Below, one piece after another: positions 5,143 to 6,256 of a stretch of DNA of 6,256 nt. Location of the stretch: contig JAMCZP010000355.1 of NCBI GenBank assembly GCA_023485185.1, positions 1-6,256 on the forward strand. The letters run 5' to 3'. The notes beneath the pieces are model-generated. The model did not search any database. It was not told the origin of the DNA and was given only the letters and a program-made list of their open reading frames with translations. The position numbers and the translations under genes are program-made. This DNA is from Gammaproteobacteria bacterium (GTDB lineage: Bacteria; Pseudomonadota; Gammaproteobacteria; Pseudomonadales; Halomonadaceae). The stretch's first letter is position 1. Every line of letters begins with the position of its first letter.

Positions 5143-6256
5143 ATGAGAATCGCCTGCCTGGGTGGAGGGCCTGCCGGCCTCTATTTCGCTATTAGCATGA
5201 AGCTACAGGATCCCTCTCATGAAGTGGTGGTCATTGAACGCAACCGTGCAGACGATACTTTTGGCTGGGGCGTGGTGCTGTCAGACGAAACCTTGGACAA
5301 CCTGGCAGCCAATGACCCTGTGAGCGCGGAGCGTATTCGTGAGCACTTCGCCTATTGGGATGATATTGCCGTTGTACATAAGGGCGTCAAAACGGTCTCT
5401 ACCGGTCACGGTTTCTGCGGCATTGGTCGACGCCAACTGCTGATTCTGTTACAAGAGCGCGCCCGTGAATTGGGCGTTGAGATGCGCTTTGAAACCGATG
5501 CCACCGAAGACTCCATTGAGCAGTATCGGCAAGAGTACGACCTGGTACTTGCCGCCGATGGTCTTAACTCACGCACCCGCCAAACCTATGCCGAACACTT
5601 CAAGCCCGATATTGATGTGCGTGCCTGTAAATTTGTCTGGCTGGGTACGCATCAAACCTTTAACGACGCCTTTACCTTTATTTTTGAGAAGACCGAGCAT
5701 GGCTGGGTCTGGGCTCACGCGTATCAATTCGATAAAGATACGGCGACCTTTATCGTGGAGTGCAGTGAAGCCACCTGGCGGGCGTTCGGTTTTGGCGAGC
5801 TTAGCCAGCAGGAGTCGATTGCTGTTTGCGAACGCATCTTTGCCAAACATCTTGATGGTCATGCCTTGATGACCAACGCCAACCACATTCGTGGCTCGGC
5901 TTGGATCAACTTCCCACGGGTACTCTGCGAGCGCTGGAGTTATGACAACGTAGTGCTAATGGGCGATGCCGCCGCCACCGCCCACTTTTCGATTGGTTCG
6001 GGCTCCAAGCTCGCCCTGGAAAGCGCTATCTCGCTGGCTAACGGCTTGCACAGTGAAAGCAGTATGCAGGCTGCCATTGCCCGCTATGAAGATGAGCGCC
6101 GCTTCGAGGTGCTGCGCTTGCAGTCAGCTGCACGCAACTCCACTGAGTGGTTTGAGCAGGTGGAGCGCTACCTGGATCTCGACCCGGTTCAGTTCAACTA
6201 CTCATTACTGACCCGCTCCCAGCGCATCAGTCATGAGAACCTGCGGGTGCGTGACC
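5143..6256 (+). CDS. FAD-dependent aryl-CoA hydroxylase (salicylyl-CoA 5-hydroxylase / 2-aminobenzoyl-CoA monooxygenase family), 3'-truncated
   Basis: The 371 visible residues are the N-terminal flavin monooxygenase half of a protein whose full-length relatives have roughly 750-800 residues, with a C-terminal Old Yellow Enzyme-like FMN reductase half that would lie beyond the window. In the family these enzymes hydroxylate an aromatic acyl-CoA (salicylyl-CoA to gentisyl-CoA, or 2-aminobenzoyl-CoA with ring reduction) using NAD(P)H and O2. Visible are the FAD-binding GGGPAGL (G7, G9, G12), the ribose-binding acidic residue E32 in VIERN, the signature FGWGVVLSDETLDNL from residue 40, the DG motif LAADGLNSRTR (D139, G140) and the GD motif VVLMGDAAATAHFSIGSGSK (G274, D275). 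The start fits the family N-terminus and a GGAG 7 bases upstream. It probably opens a catabolic operon. The exact substrate cannot be told from this half. Confidence 0.88.
   Translation, partial: MRIACLGGGPAGLYFAISMKLQDPSHEVVVIERNRADDTFGWGVVLSDETLDNLAANDPVSAERIREHFAYWDDIAVVHKGVKTVSTGHGFCGIGRRQLLILLQERARELGVEMRFETDATEDSIEQYRQEYDLVLAADGLNSRTRQTYAEHFKPDIDVRACKFVWLGTHQTFNDAFTFIFEKTEHGWVWAHAYQFDKDTATFIVECSEATWRAFGFGELSQQESIAVCERIFAKHLDGHALMTNANHIRGSAWINFPRVLCERWSYDNVVLMGDAAATAHFSIGSGSKLALESAISLANGLHSESSMQAAIARYEDERRFEVLRLQSAARNSTEWFEQVERYLDLDPVQFNYSLLTRSQRISHENLRVRD

Noticed and set aside
5569..5886. Overlapping open frames on both strands inside the monooxygenase gene (5465-5869 plus, 5569-5886 minus)
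   Set aside because: The frame starting at 5143 has all FAD monooxygenase motifs and is uninterrupted to the window end; the others show no family features.

Overview
The window reads as ordinary gammaproteobacterial chromosome. A Halomonas-type (Halomonadaceae) host is my best inference. It rests on the moderately GC-rich coding style, the presence of an Rsd/AlgQ-family anti-sigma factor (a family I know from Gammaproteobacteria), and the mix of an RND pump with an aryl-CoA monooxygenase. The sequence alone does not prove the genus.

Layout. Positions 1-1059 (+) hold the 3' part of a periplasmic adaptor gene for an RND efflux pump; its start lies upstream of the window. It overlaps by 17 bases the inner-membrane RND permease gene at 1043-4126 (+), so the two are almost certainly co-transcribed and translationally coupled. 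No outer-membrane channel gene follows. The permease gene is convergent with an rsd/algQ-like gene at 4279-4767 (-). The 150-base gap between their 3' ends is filled by three copies of a REP-like palindromic repeat in alternating orientation. Next comes a 375-base AT-rich intergenic region (4768-5142) from which rsd and the last gene diverge. It holds two good palindromes (4967-4980 and 5060-5076), two weaker stem-loops and weak promoter-like sequences. The last gene, 5143 to the window end (+), encodes the N-terminal FAD-hydroxylase half of a protein of the salicylyl-CoA 5-hydroxylase / 2-aminobenzoyl-CoA monooxygenase family and runs off the window.

How they fit together. The adaptor and permease form a tripartite drug- or metabolite-export system that must borrow an outer-membrane channel encoded elsewhere or upstream. 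Rsd is a housekeeping regulator that binds the primary sigma factor and is unrelated to the pump. The monooxygenase probably opens an aromatic-acid (aryl-CoA) degradation operon continuing to the right, and the palindromes ahead of it are candidate operators for a local regulator.

I saw no CRISPR array, tRNA, rRNA, insertion sequence or clearly new system. The points most worth a second look are the altered proton-relay residues of the permease, the alternating repeat cluster touching the rsd stop codon, and the palindromes in the divergent intergenic region.
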